Part shown: positions 1-10,018 of the stretch, one piece after another
Numbering within the stretch: the stretch's first letter is position 1
Layout of the letters: each line of letters starts with the position of its first letter
Assembly (NCBI GenBank): GCA_004802725.1
Contig: SGPM01000355.1
Coordinates: 1-27,457, forward strand
Source of the DNA: Antrodiella citrinella
Lineage: Eukaryota > Basidiomycota > Agaricomycetes > Polyporales > Steccherinaceae
Length of the DNA: 27,457 bases
Reading direction: 5' to 3'
Notes under the pieces: model-generated
What the model was told of the DNA's origin: nothing
Seen by the model: only the letters and a program-made list of their open reading frames with translations
Databases searched by the model: none
Translations under genes and position numbers: made by a program

Positions 1-1467
1 TACCAGCCCATCGCAACTTCGGCGCTTATAAGCGCCGGTGTGCGCAATGATGTGGCATCCCTCTTAGCAGTAACACAATGGTTTGGGACCATTCAAAGGG
101 TATAATAGATACTTATTCGTGTACTCTACGACCTGTATATACTACATTCATCATAACATATCTATTGTGGCTGCTATTCAATGTTTGCACCGACGATTTC
201 ACAATAAGCGCCCATACGCCGAGATACCCGTACCCGTGACCCGGGTACGGGTTTTTGGCGGGTACGGGTACGGGTCAGGGTCGTGACACCCGTGGGTATA
301 CCCGTGGTGTGCACTAAACGCGAGGTGTCTGGCACACGCCGCTATTCTCAGGATCTCTCAAAAATCAGAAATATTGCCCTCTGTACACCTTATAGTGGTT
401 CCAAATTCTGTGTCAGGCTGGGAGTCTAGATCTAGCCTTCGACTTCAGTGTCGTCGCCTTCCGCTGCACCTTGACGCATATTCCTGTCGGTATGTTCTAT
501 GGACATATGACGACATCTCCGAACATCTCCGCCTGCCACCTTGAAATACATTCCAATGAGGCCAAAGAGGCGGCTATACTATACCGGAACACCGACAGCC
601 TGTATTTCAGCAGACTTGGAGAGACTTGGAGTTTGTCTCACAACTGTCCGATCTCAAACATCTGACAGCTCTTGTCAATCGTCAGAGTCGTTGATGTACT
701 ACTAAGTAGGATTGATCCCATGTACACGCAATCTCTGAATACACACGGGACCCATAAAATAAATTTAAAAAAAACGAATACTAAGAGCAAGATTGACGGT
801 AGATTGGCAATGCAAAATGTTTAATGAGATACCGACTCCTGACGTCGGACCGCCGGTCTCTAGATCTTGCAAATTCCCGAATCCGGTGGGTCCATCGGTA
901 CCGCCCAATCATCATGCATCTATGTATGCAATATCAGAATGCGGACGAAATGTCTTAAGCTTGTCAGTAAGCTTACTCAGTCGGAGATCGCTAGTCCGAA
1001 ACGCCATCGAATGTGGCGGAAGAGTGACCAGATGCCATGTGCAAATACCGTACGGATCTTCCGCAGACCATGTGTCTTCGTGTTTCGCAAGATGATGAAT
1101 GTATTACTGTTACAGTGGACCTGATCTGCAAGAGGTTTCGAAATTTTACATCCGAGTCGTAATCAAGTTGGCGGATGGTGACGAGGAAGAACAAGAGACA
1201 GTATGGATTATGTACAAGGGGTCCTGCTATACATCTACATACAAGTCGTACGGTATGGTGGTCGATGGGATGGTGAGTGATACTTACATAACAAGAGAGG
1301 AAATCAATTATGTCCCATGATTTTTTGGTCGTACACGAAAGGGATTCAAACAACACGAAGTACTTTGTAAGTATAACACGGTACAACCAACCACGCCGAC
1401 CGAAAAATATGCCGAAAGACATGCATGAATGGTCATAATGATGAAAGATGGCAGAACTCTCAGGTCT
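1..1467. other. Gene-poor left edge, no supported gene
   Basis: No reading frame here has recognisable protein similarity, and the short open frames on both strands overlap each other without a dominant coding frame. The stretch holds the GGGTAC-rich hairpin repeat near 224-310 and an A-rich run near 757-775. The right end is the 3' flank of the minus-strand OPT transporter whose stop lies at 1468-1470. A long minus-strand open frame at 991-1422 has no recognisable content. Confidence 0.5.
224..310. repeat. GGGTAC/ACCCGT-rich imperfect repeat with hairpin potential
   Basis: The sequence carries several copies of ACCCGT on its left side, followed by GGGTACGGGT-type copies on the right. The first half can therefore pair with the second, with the short spacer containing TTTTTGGC as a loop. 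A further ACCCGTGG/CCCGTGG doublet follows at about 289-310. It resembles low-complexity palindromic repeats seen in fungal intergenic DNA. I cannot tell whether it is a transposon end or a simple repeat. Confidence 0.7.
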
Positions 1468-4303
1468 TTAACCGCAGAACTCGAACCCGGGGCACCCAAT
1501 GGAGGTACCGAAGTGTCCACCGTCGACCTTGGCGACGGCCAAGAGCGCTTGGAAGACACCACCGAGACCCTCGCCGGCGAGCAAGCCCGCGGCGATGGCG
1601 AACATGTACATGTCGTAGGACTTGGGGCTGCGCTTGAGCCAGATGTAGTTGAATACGGAGCCGAAGCCCATGGCGATGGCATAGAAGGTCTGGGGCACGA
1701 CGAACGCGAGTCCGACGGCGTTCCAGTTGGGAATGTATACCCAGTACTTCTTGGGGACCCAGAGGTGCTTGATGACAACGGTGATAGCGGCGAAGATACT
1801 GATGGCAATAGCTGTGTATCCCGAGGATGACGGGATAGCTATGAAGAACGAGGTTAGATTGATGCAAATCGAGGTAGGCTGGTGGACGTACGAAGTGAGG
1901 GTGCAGACACGGCGATCGCAACGGCTTCCCATGCAGAGACGGAGGGAGCACCATAAGTGCACTGACCGCTTGCGGGAGGGTGAAGAATGCACGGCGAAGC
2001 GGTGGTGAAAAGAATGAACAATCCAACATTCAAGAAGACCGCAACGACAGCACCACAAAGCTGAGCAACGAACTGGTTCTTGGGCTTGGCGCTCAGGAGG
2101 AAACCGGTCTTCAAGTCACCCGTCATATCGGTACCCTGGGCAGCGGAACCGGCGGCGACGACACCGGCAGCCAAGTTCAGCATCTGAGCCTGGGGAAGGG
2201 CAAGTGCAGTGCCCTTGCCGATACCACCGAAAATGAGTTGAGTAGCCTGCAATGCATAGTTCCGTCAATATCGTACCACGATCTGAGCTGTTGATTAGAC
2301 TGACCTTGGCAACAGTAGAGACAGGGTTGACGTCAGTGGTTCCAGCAGACTGCACACCAATGAAGGAGAACAGGAAACCGAGGATGAGCGCAAGGATGGC
2401 GGTGCCAACGTTCATGTTGAACATCGTTGCAAGGATGGCAACAGACATGATCGTAGAGGCCAAAAGACCGGTGGTCCACCACAGGAAAGGAACACGGTCA
2501 GCCATGGGAGTGGGGTCGTCGTCGTCTTCATGGTCCTGACCGACAGCGAAGAGATCGCGCGGGTTTAAGTTGACTTTGAAAGACGTAATACGAAGTTCTG
2601 AAATTCATAATGTCAGCATAACGGGAACCCATAGCAATAACAACGTTAACGTACTGAGAATCGTGGGCAGCGAGGCCATGAACATGTCGACGAACTGCAA
2701 GACAAAGGAGTAAGAACGCGCGAAGATCAAACAGAATATGTCAAGCTACGTACGGAGTACACCAACATCATGAGGACACCGGGCCAGAGGAGCCAGTAAC
2801 GAGGGGACGGAGCAGTGATATACTGCGAAGGGTCGGTGAAAGAGAGTGCTTGATACGACATCAAGGGGTAGTCGTCGGAAATTGACACGCCAACAGCAAG
2901 GCCGGTCTTGATGAGTCCTGGAGAGATGATACCCCAGGCGAGGACCATACCACCGACTATGATTGATCAGAACACTGTAGTTTTTCGCTCAGAAAAGTTC
3001 AAGACTAAGACTTACGGAAACTCCACGACGCATTGAGACCGGAAAGCATACCGGCACCAAAGAAGGCAGGGGTGAACTCAATCCACCAGCCGTAGTTGTC
3101 GAGGGCGATGATACTGGTGAATCCGATACGGTAGAGTGACCAACCGATGTGCCAATCGAACAGAGCACCGGGAGCATATCCAGACACGACCTTAAACACG
3201 AAACAGGCAAGGAAAGTGAAAAGAAGAGCGAGCGATTTCTTCCTCGCGGAGATGGCACCAGTGCGGCCGCTGTGGAGCGATCGAATGGTGTATGCGGTGG
3301 CAGCGGGGGTAGGGAACGTAAGCTTCTGGTTGATGATGTAGTACTTGCGCAGGGGAATGACGAAGAAGACACCGAAGAAACCAGCAGTAACAGTAAGCGC
3401 GATGAGCTTGCCCACGTCTTGTTGGGGAAGCGCAGACAGAAGGTTCAAGCGGTACATGGCCGGGATAGCACTGACGAACAGGATACCGATACCGCCAGCG
3501 GCTACAATCGGGTGGAACAATCAAAACTTGTCACCCAAGCGTGATAACGTGAGAATGTACTCACCAGTAGCTGCGGACTGCACTGTACAGTTCTCCTTGG
3601 GACCGAACTCGCCACCAAGGAGCATACCCAAGATACCACTCGAGGGAACGGCCTTCGACAAGGGTTTGAGGATGGCAAAACCGAAAATGGCCTAGGTTCA
3701 TATCACCCGTATCAACTTCTATTCCACCCTGCGCGAGATCAAGAATCACTTACACCGAAGAGCTGAGAAGAGTACGAGTCATCAATTCAACTGCGCCACC
3801 GCGGATAAAATGTGGGAAACTCACTTGAGGACCGAAAGTGAAACCGGTCTTGAGACCCAAGTAGATGTTCGAAGCACCGACTGTTGACAACGCTCAGCAT
3901 ATTTTTCCCACTCGGAGAACATGAATTCTACCCACCGACCGCACCAAGGGCGCTTCCCACAAGCAGTGCACTGGTTGTGGCCTCCAAAATGAGCGATCGA
4001 TCACCGCAAAACTAACCGATCTCATACCGGAAAGTCAGTTGGTGGGTTTCCTCGGGGGCATCGGGGTCGACGGGGAACGGTTTGGTGCTGTACGAGGGAT
4101 GGGAGGTCGGTGGCGGAGTAGGTCGAGGAAAATGGTGGGACATACACATCATGCATACCGTACTCCTCCTCCTCCTCAAGGAGAACATCCTCCTCATGCT
4201 TGCCTGCTACTTTCTCGTCTGCTGCGTACTCGCTCGAGCTGCTACCTGCATGCTCGCGTAAAAGCTCGGGGGCTGGTACACCGTCGATGTCGTTGCTCGA
4301 CAT
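1468..4303 (-). CDS. OPT family oligopeptide / metal-chelate (yellow stripe-like) transporter
   Basis: This is a multi-pass membrane symporter of the oligopeptide transporter (OPT) superfamily, YSL-like branch. Members move small peptides or metal-nicotianamine-like chelates with protons; the substrate here is unknown. The product starts at ATG 4303-4301 with an acidic cytoplasmic tail containing a run of five Glu. It then runs through PFPVDPDAPEETHQLTFR into many membrane helices. Family hallmarks visible are SNIYLGLKTGFTFGP (about 3840-3885), GGEFGPKENC (about 3590-3630), QSAGTTDVNPVSTVAK (about 2310-2355) and GTDMTGDLKTGFLLSAKPKN (about 2075-2135). The first three exons resolve as 4303-4146, 4087-4028 and 3970-3936 with in-phase GT-AG introns. 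The final exon ends with FEFCG and TAA at 1468-1470. Length and topology fit an intact transporter. Later introns were located only approximately. Family call is strong; substrate is not inferable. Confidence 0.88.
4163..4183. repeat. CTC/GAG trinucleotide run coding for poly-Glu
   Basis: A short CTC trinucleotide run lies inside the first exon of the OPT transporter. Read on the minus strand it gives five consecutive GAG codons in the acidic N-terminal tail. It is probably a slippage-prone coding microsatellite. Confidence 0.7.
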
Positions 4304-5706
4304 ATTCGCGAGTGAGGCGAATACAGAGGTAAGAGATGGAAGGGGCCGAGTGGGAAGAAATCTAGGGAGAGGTGCTTCTCAAATCTTTATAGTTCTCGCG
4401 GGGTCTCCAATCCGGTGCTCCAACCGCTACCGAACGCGGGCGTCTCGTGGAGGTTGCACATGGTGGATTTGATTGTAGAGTCATGCCAAGAGCAGCACGT
4501 ATCTCTAAGTCTCCCCTCTTTCCCCTCTGGGACCTTCTTGGTACCGGCTTTGGGTGTTTGGCGCGTCGCGACATTATATACGTTCAGCCTAAATTTTGAA
4601 GACCACCTGGGTTTTCATGATCAGCGCTCGTCTTCCAGGAGGACGGAACATGGGTACTCATGGTCTTACATCCCCCTCGTTGTTCACTGCCCCCATGCTC
4701 TGTTACTGTAGATTGCGTTGTAGTTTTGTCTACCATAGGGCCCGGCCCTGCACGACAATAAACGATGAAGACAACAACTCATGGTCTTTCCTGTTCATCA
4801 GACTCATCAGTATGGTGTCAGCGCTGTGCTTAACCATGACATCTATCACTCATAGTTTGACTCATACAGCCTTTGACAACGCGTCGAATGTACGCCCACC
4901 ACCGCTGTGGCGGCTGTGCGCCGCTGCACTTGAAAGCTTGAAGTTGAAGATAATGTTTTCCTATCTGCGGAGGTATACCTGGACAAGGCAGGCACTAGAG
5001 GCTTGGGATGAGTCCCATCTTTCAGCATCGTGTGACATACCACCAAGACTTACAGATATACCGGAGCAAGTGATCCAAAAGTAATCTGGTGCTAGTGGCT
5101 ATTACTTGGCGGGGCTATGGGGCCAGTGCAGCTAGAAAGAATGGACACGCATTCACCGGGAGTCAATATTCAAGAACCTATCCGTCGTTAGCGAACCAAC
5201 CCGGGCTCGATACCGTTGTGAATAGTGCGTACCCTCGAAAGGAATCAGCATGTCATTCCTGCGCACGATCCGCCGCAGATCGCACGCATCTAGCCGCCGC
5301 AGGCCTCAGTACTCCTTGCGTTCCTAGGGAAATGAATTTCCTTTCTCTTCGCAGACATTACTCACATACAAACCATGCATCAAACATAGAGCCGGATGCA
5401 AAAGACGTAGAATGCACCCTGACCGAGGTAACGACGGCCCTAGGGCCTATGGCGACATACAATCTCATGCAGTCACTCGTCGATTCTGAGTAGCGACCGT
5501 GAACCGACAAAGTTCGGATGATGTTTCACGGGCCATGATGGATGCGAACCGGGTAGTCACGATGTATCAGACAATACTGAAAAATTCAATCACGTTCTAG
5601 AGTGAAAAAATGCAAATGATCATAACGCAACATAATCAGGGGAGAATCGTACTTGGCACGCCCCCACATTCCGCGCTTCATCATCATCATCTCGTCCACG
5701 TCTGAC
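4304..5706. other. Intergenic region between OPT transporter and GET5-like gene
   Basis: It contains the 5' flank of the OPT transporter and the 3' flank of the GET5-like gene. Plus-strand open frames at 4596-5084 and 5089-5493 have no recognisable motifs, no flanking splice structure that would extend them, and compositions typical of chance frames. A lineage-specific small gene cannot be excluded, but none is supported. Confidence 0.5.
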
Positions 5707-6792
5707 TCAGGTGCCTGCCATTCCAATGACACCAACATTGTCCCGAATCTTCGCGATCTCACTCACTGACAACTGGCCTTTACTTGCGCGGAAGAAGTCT
5801 TCCCATGCCGTCGCAGCGTCGCTTTGGTTGGAAAACTCTCCGCTGTAAATCACGCAACGACCGATCGAAAAAGAGCACATGTCAGTTGCCTTCGAGACGC
5901 GCACCACAAGCATAAAGGACGCACGATAAGAATGTGAACAAACGATCCCAGAAAATAGGCTGTGAGACGGTCTCATGATAGGTCGTCTCTCCAGCCGAAG
6001 ACAAGGGTCCGGAGTCCGGGATGCTCGAGGTATCGAGGAGGAGGGGTATATCAATCAGTTTCTCATCCGGGGCAGCCATGAGCGACGGGGAGGGCGAAAG
6101 CACCACGGAGGGAATACGCGCGTGTCCTCTTGAAGACTTGGAAGGTTGTTCAGGAAGCAGCGTAATGTGCTCTGGTCCGACGGGTGTCTTGCTGCTCGAG
6201 CTGATGAAGGCTGGCAGCGGAGAAGGCGCCGTGTCACTGGGGTCCCAGTGGAATCCTGGCTTCACCATCAAGTTGACGGTGTCGCCTTCTTTGACGTCAT
6301 ATTCCTTCAGTAACTTCCCGTCTGCGAGAGCCTTTCCTTTCAGTAGGAGGCGCTGCACGTCTGCGGGAGGAGCACCGGGTCGTGAGGCAAGTTGGGACTT
6401 GATGGTTGCGATGGTGTCTGTGCTCTGCACGGACAGCGAATACGACTGTGCTGGCTTCGTAGATTTGATTGTAATATCGATTGACCCTGCCGTAAGTGGG
6501 ATCAACCTAGGTGCACACGGTGAGAGACGTGCCACCGAACTCACCTGCACGCGCCGCCTCAGTCACTTTGCGTTCAGGAGGTGGTGGAAGATCGACCTGT
6601 ACGAATGAGTTCAGTCAAGGATATAGACATCAACGAGCAAGAATCACGTACAGGACCGATAGGAATCCTCCTCAACGTGTTCTCCGGAGGTTGTTGGTAG
6701 TCATTGTCAAACGTGACTGGGTGGGCCGATATACCTGCAGCGTAGTTCTTGGCAAAAGCATACTCTCCCTGTCTCGACTGTTCAGAAGCCAT
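5707..6792 (-). CDS. GET5/MDY2-like ubiquitin-like domain protein (TRC/GET pathway)
   Basis: This is the likely fungal counterpart of yeast Get5/Mdy2 (human UBL4A), which with Get4 bridges the chaperone Sgt2 to Get3 so that tail-anchored proteins reach the ER. Four exons fit: 6792-6652, 6596-6545, 6486-5925 and 5842-5707, giving 891 bases and 296 residues with in-phase GT-AG introns. The N-terminus has an EYAFAKNYAAGISAHPVTF segment like the Get4-binding part of Get5. A ubiquitin-like fold follows, with SIDITIKS, an IKSQL helix, LLLKGKALADGKLL and VNLMVKPG. A Pro/Ser-rich linker leads to a C-terminal helical part (FWDRLFTFLS, WEDFFRASKG) at the place of the Get5 homodimerisation domain. It is longer than yeast Get5 (212 residues) because of the linker. 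An upstream in-frame TTG is not used as the start. It is head-to-head with NDUFS5, 231 bases apart. The Ubl call is strong; the Get5 assignment rests on architecture. Confidence 0.8.
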
Positions 6793-7023
6793 GGATACCA
6801 ATTGTCTGTCGTTGTCGTCCAGAAGAAGAGGAGGTTATATCATGAATTGAAGGAGACCGTAGAGACTTGGCATAGACTATACAGTATTAGTATACGTACA
6901 AGGCAGTGTCACGTCAGAGGCGATGAAGTCACTTACGTGACCGCTTGTCGGTGAACGACCGTGACATATCACACAATCTCTTGACCAGGCAAACGTCTGT
7001 GTGGCTGTTATTCAACAAACGAC
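6793..7023. promoter_or_regulatory. Shared 231-bp intergenic region, putative bidirectional promoter
   Basis: The two ATGs at 6792 (minus) and 7024 (plus) face away from each other across 231 bases, so this segment must hold both core promoters and both 5' UTRs unless transcription starts inside a gene. I see no clear TATA or CCAAT box. The inference is positional. Confidence 0.55.
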
Positions 7024-7544
7024 ATGGCTGTATGTGTTTTTCCAAAGAACCCTCCTGAAACGTTTGCTAACGACTGCGTATCTAGTCTGGGTTTAGTACA
7101 AACGGAGGTACCGCCTTCGCTCAGTCTTGTGGAAGAACCATGGGCTCATTGTTTGCTTAGGCACCCCACGATGCTTCGCGTTCTGGCAGGAGTTCTCTAA
7201 GGTGCGCAAGTGGTATCTGTAGGGCGCATGAGCTTGAACTGAACGTGTTATTTTCGTTTATCTAGTGCTATGCATCAACAGACAACCCAGGACAGTGCCG
7301 TATGCAGGCGGACGATTATCTAGAATGCCTGCACCATACGAAAGAAGTACTCTCCTTACCCATCATATGACCCACCACACTGACGGGCTTCCGTGTTTGA
7401 TTGCAGATTGCACGCGCGAAGGCTGTGAAGGCTGAGTTCATCAAGAGGGCAGAGCATCAAGCTACGGAGGGGCGGAAGGCTGCTGATATTCTGGCGGACG
7501 GCACTATCGTTGGTGTCGGCCTGATACAGCGCGAGAAGTCATGA
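7024..7544 (+). CDS. NADH:ubiquinone oxidoreductase subunit NDUFS5 (complex I, 15 kDa)
   Basis: This is an accessory subunit of mitochondrial complex I on the intermembrane-space side, imported by the Mia40 disulfide relay. Five exons fit: 7024-7029, 7086-7107, 7161-7201, 7266-7346 and 7407-7544. They total 288 bases and 95 residues, and all introns are GT-AG. After splicing, the protein begins MASGFSTNGGTPRCFAFWQE, matching the conserved start of the family. It has a twin CX9C CHCH motif: Cys-FAFWQEFSK-Cys and Cys-RMQADDYLE-Cys, followed by LHHTKE, the family hallmark. The C-terminal tail is charged and helical (AKAVKAEFIKRAEHQATEGR). Each exon is too short to stand out as an open reading frame. 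The first exon has only six bases (ATGGCT). It is divergent from the GET5-like gene and convergent with the TDG gene. Confidence 0.92.
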
Positions 7545-7890
7545 CGTGTCTGTATCATCCATAGCCGGTCCGTACTGCGGCAATACATTCCGCTCTAGAT
7601 GAATATGCAGGTTGAGCTCTCGCGGGAGTATGACGTGTCCATTGGTCTTGCTATAATTGCCGATATAGCACGACCTTCCTTGTCAGGTCGTTCGACCATG
7701 ACGGCGCCAGGAATTGTGAAGAGATGAAACGGAGCAAAATGCATGGTACAGTAATATCAATGTGTTCACTGTGTACAAACTGAACTGCGTTCGGGGATCT
7801 GAACGCCCACCATTCTCTCTCAGAAGTAGGGTTGGTGTCCCTGTGAATCATCTAGATCGTTACGGTGACCACAAGAGTCGGGTCAAACGG
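7545..7890. other. Convergent intergenic region between NDUFS5 and TDG stops
   Basis: The two genes end toward each other across about 346 bases, so this should hold both 3' UTRs and polyadenylation signals. I see no separate gene. Small open frames on either strand lack any recognisable feature. Confidence 0.6.
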
Positions 7891-9572
7891 TCAGTGTGGG
7901 GTCCCGGAAAGGACGACCATGTCGGCGGTGTCAACAATACCTGCTTTGATATCCGCAAGACGCTCACAAAATGTAACGAAGAGTTTCACTTTGTCAGGGA
8001 GCTGCGAAATATACGCGTTCAGTATGTCGAAGCATCTATGACTGGCACCTTGGTGAATTACACCTACTTGATGACTGACCACTCGCGCAGAAGTGCTAGG
8101 CATGACATAGAACAAAGATTCTCCGATCTCTACGTCGATATACGAGTCAGATTACCGTGACACAGAGCTGTTTTGGAAGAGCCGCTGACCTTGATTGCAC
8201 TCCGTGTGTACGATCTTGCATGGTTGCATGCCCCACTCAAAGACAGGTTGTATCATGTTGCCTTTGCACGTTGGAATCTTGGTGCCTACGGATCGTGATG
8301 CCAGTCGAGACAAGGCGTCCGCTTCCAGAAGGTGCTGCTCCTGTGAACCGGATGTGTGGTCGCCGGAAGACGTCCGTGAGGCAAAAGGGACTGGTGGCCT
8401 CAGTGATTTCGGCCTACACGTTTCGTCGCTCTCGCCGCCACTCGACTCTGGATCAAATTGAGGCAAGACGTCAGGATCAGAGCGTGGCGGCACCCTCGGA
8501 GCCGGAGTCGTCGGTCCAGAGAAATACTTGCTGCCTGACGCTTTTACACCGACCGGAGTTGATGCCCTCGTTGGCGTTGCAGGAGGTGAGGTGAAGAATC
8601 GACTTGTCGTGAACGGAGAATCACCCCGCTTTGAATTTTGAGTGATCGCCTTGGCAAAAGTCAGCCAGATGCCTTTACCCAAAAAACACACCACACGAGG
8701 GCGATATTTCGTGATTTTGCGAAGCAAGCTAGGAACGCCGTCGAGCATGTCCTGTTTGGATAGCTCCGCTTGCTATTCAAACAAGAAAGATTATGAACGG
8801 AGGTACGAGAGATAACGCAACGTTGCGACCTACTTCAGCACTCGGCCTGTCAACAAGATTAGTCTGCTCGAAGGAATGAGTCAAAAGTAGTTTCACTGGC
8901 TCGGGAGAACAGACTTACAAGGCCCAGATTGTACGACGCAGGCAGTGTATGATCCTCCGCAGGAGATAGCAACTTTTCCGTGAGGCCTAATCGTATGTTG
9001 TATCGGTTTCTGCGCATTGCCAGGCGTAATAAGGGCTCACCGGATTGATGAAGGCATTTCCAAAAGTGATTTGTCGGGTTCGCATAATGATGTCCAACCT
9101 CAGCAGAGGTACATCCGGGACTAGGAGGCAGATGTCGGTTTTCGAACATGTTGTCAAATTAGCATGCGCACAACGCACTTGATACCACAAAACATCACTA
9201 GTCGCAACGTGTGAGATACAAGCGAGGCATGAGGTGATAAATATTCTGCTTACCGTCCAACCCTTCCCGTAAATGATCTTGCAATACGTGAAGATGTTTG
9301 TATACATCCGGCGACGCGAAGCCTCGAGTTCGTCTCCGTTTCTTCTGCGGTCTGGAAGGCTCTGACTCGACACCCTGGATCCGTCTCTTCAACAAGCTCA
9401 GAGTCTTCTGCTTCAAGTTCGAGATCTCGGAGGCAGTTGTAGGTTCTGCATCGGCGTTGACCTCAATCCCTTTAAGAAGCGTTGATCTTCGTATGTGAGG
9501 CCAGTACGCAGGAGACTGTAGTGATACCTTCAGACTCCCGCCTCTGCTTTGGATCTGGTGCTGACTCGTCAT
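7891..9572 (-). CDS. Thymine/uracil-DNA glycosylase of the TDG/Mug family
   Basis: Nuclear base-excision-repair enzyme removing T or U from mismatches with G. Eight exons fit: 9572-9254, 9197-9179, 9120-9041, 8986-8919, 8863-8834, 8772-8190, 8129-8068 and 8001-7891. They total 1272 bases and 423 residues, all GT-AG. The N-terminal ~100 residues are basic and disordered (RPQKKRRRTRG). The spliced core reads GLDVMFCGINPG, with the family catalytic Asn at about residue 113. Then come GHHYANPTNHFWK, SGLTEKLL, TNLVDRPSAE and RPRVVCFLGKGIW. After a roughly 135-residue Ser/Pro-rich insert, the fold resumes with WGMQPCKIVH and YVMPSTSARVVSHQ, the latter matching the DNA-intercalating loop with its Arg. 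The stop used is TGA 7893-7891; a later splice near the end is possible but not needed. Upstream exons before 9572 cannot be excluded. Confidence 0.9.
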
Positions 9573-10018
9573 TATGGGCTACAGTGGGTGGCGCCGGCGG
9601 GCACCCATCGTCCGGCGTCTAACCACATTCGGCATCTGCCGCGCGCACATTTAGGCGGTACACGACTTTCACGACCTGGTCAGAATCGACCTCACCTCCT
9701 CCTCATTTCATTCATCTGTCTCCATCTCGTTTCGTTATTTTTCTTCACTCCCCACGTTCAACTTTGTGAGTTCTTGGACTATTCTTCAGCAGAAGCCGGT
9801 CACCCCTTCCGAGACATCTCATCTCAGTGACAGGAGGTCTCACGCCGACTCTTTGAACGCACATCGCTCTTGGACACAGAGATACATTGTCGCGTGAACT
9901 CATATCTTGAGCTATTGGGTGGCTGTACAGGTTCTTCTAGCACCCTGGCAGGAGCGAAGGTCTTGAAGGCTCAGGACTGATACCTTCTTTGCAGGGTTTA
10001 GACGAACCTTCGGTGGTC
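9573..10018. promoter_or_regulatory. 446-bp divergent intergenic region between TDG and the SIM/RRM protein
   Basis: The minus-strand TDG and the plus-strand disordered protein start outward from here. Positions about 9697-9760 are strongly pyrimidine-rich on the plus strand (CTCCTCCTC, TTTCATTCATC, TTATTTTTCTTC). Such CT tracts often mark transcription starts in fungi and fit the plus-strand gene. A TTCTTTGCAG acceptor-like site at 9985-9994 suggests a 5' UTR intron ahead of the ATG at 10019. Promoter activity is inferred. Confidence 0.5.

Noticed and set aside
1429..1830. Plus-strand open frames of 70-133 codons at 1425-1830
   Set aside because: They lie antisense to the last exon of the OPT transporter and reflect its codon bias; no independent motif.
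4596..5493. Two plus-strand open frames of 162 and 134 codons
   Set aside because: No motif, no splice extension and chance-like composition; kept only as intergenic notes.
8157..8594. Plus-strand frame of 145 codons
   Set aside because: Antisense to the long insert-bearing exon of the TDG gene.
9470..9527. Possible 58-base GT-AG intron in the first TDG exon
   Set aside because: Removing it shifts the frame out of phase with the downstream catalytic exons, while leaving it in gives a continuous frame.
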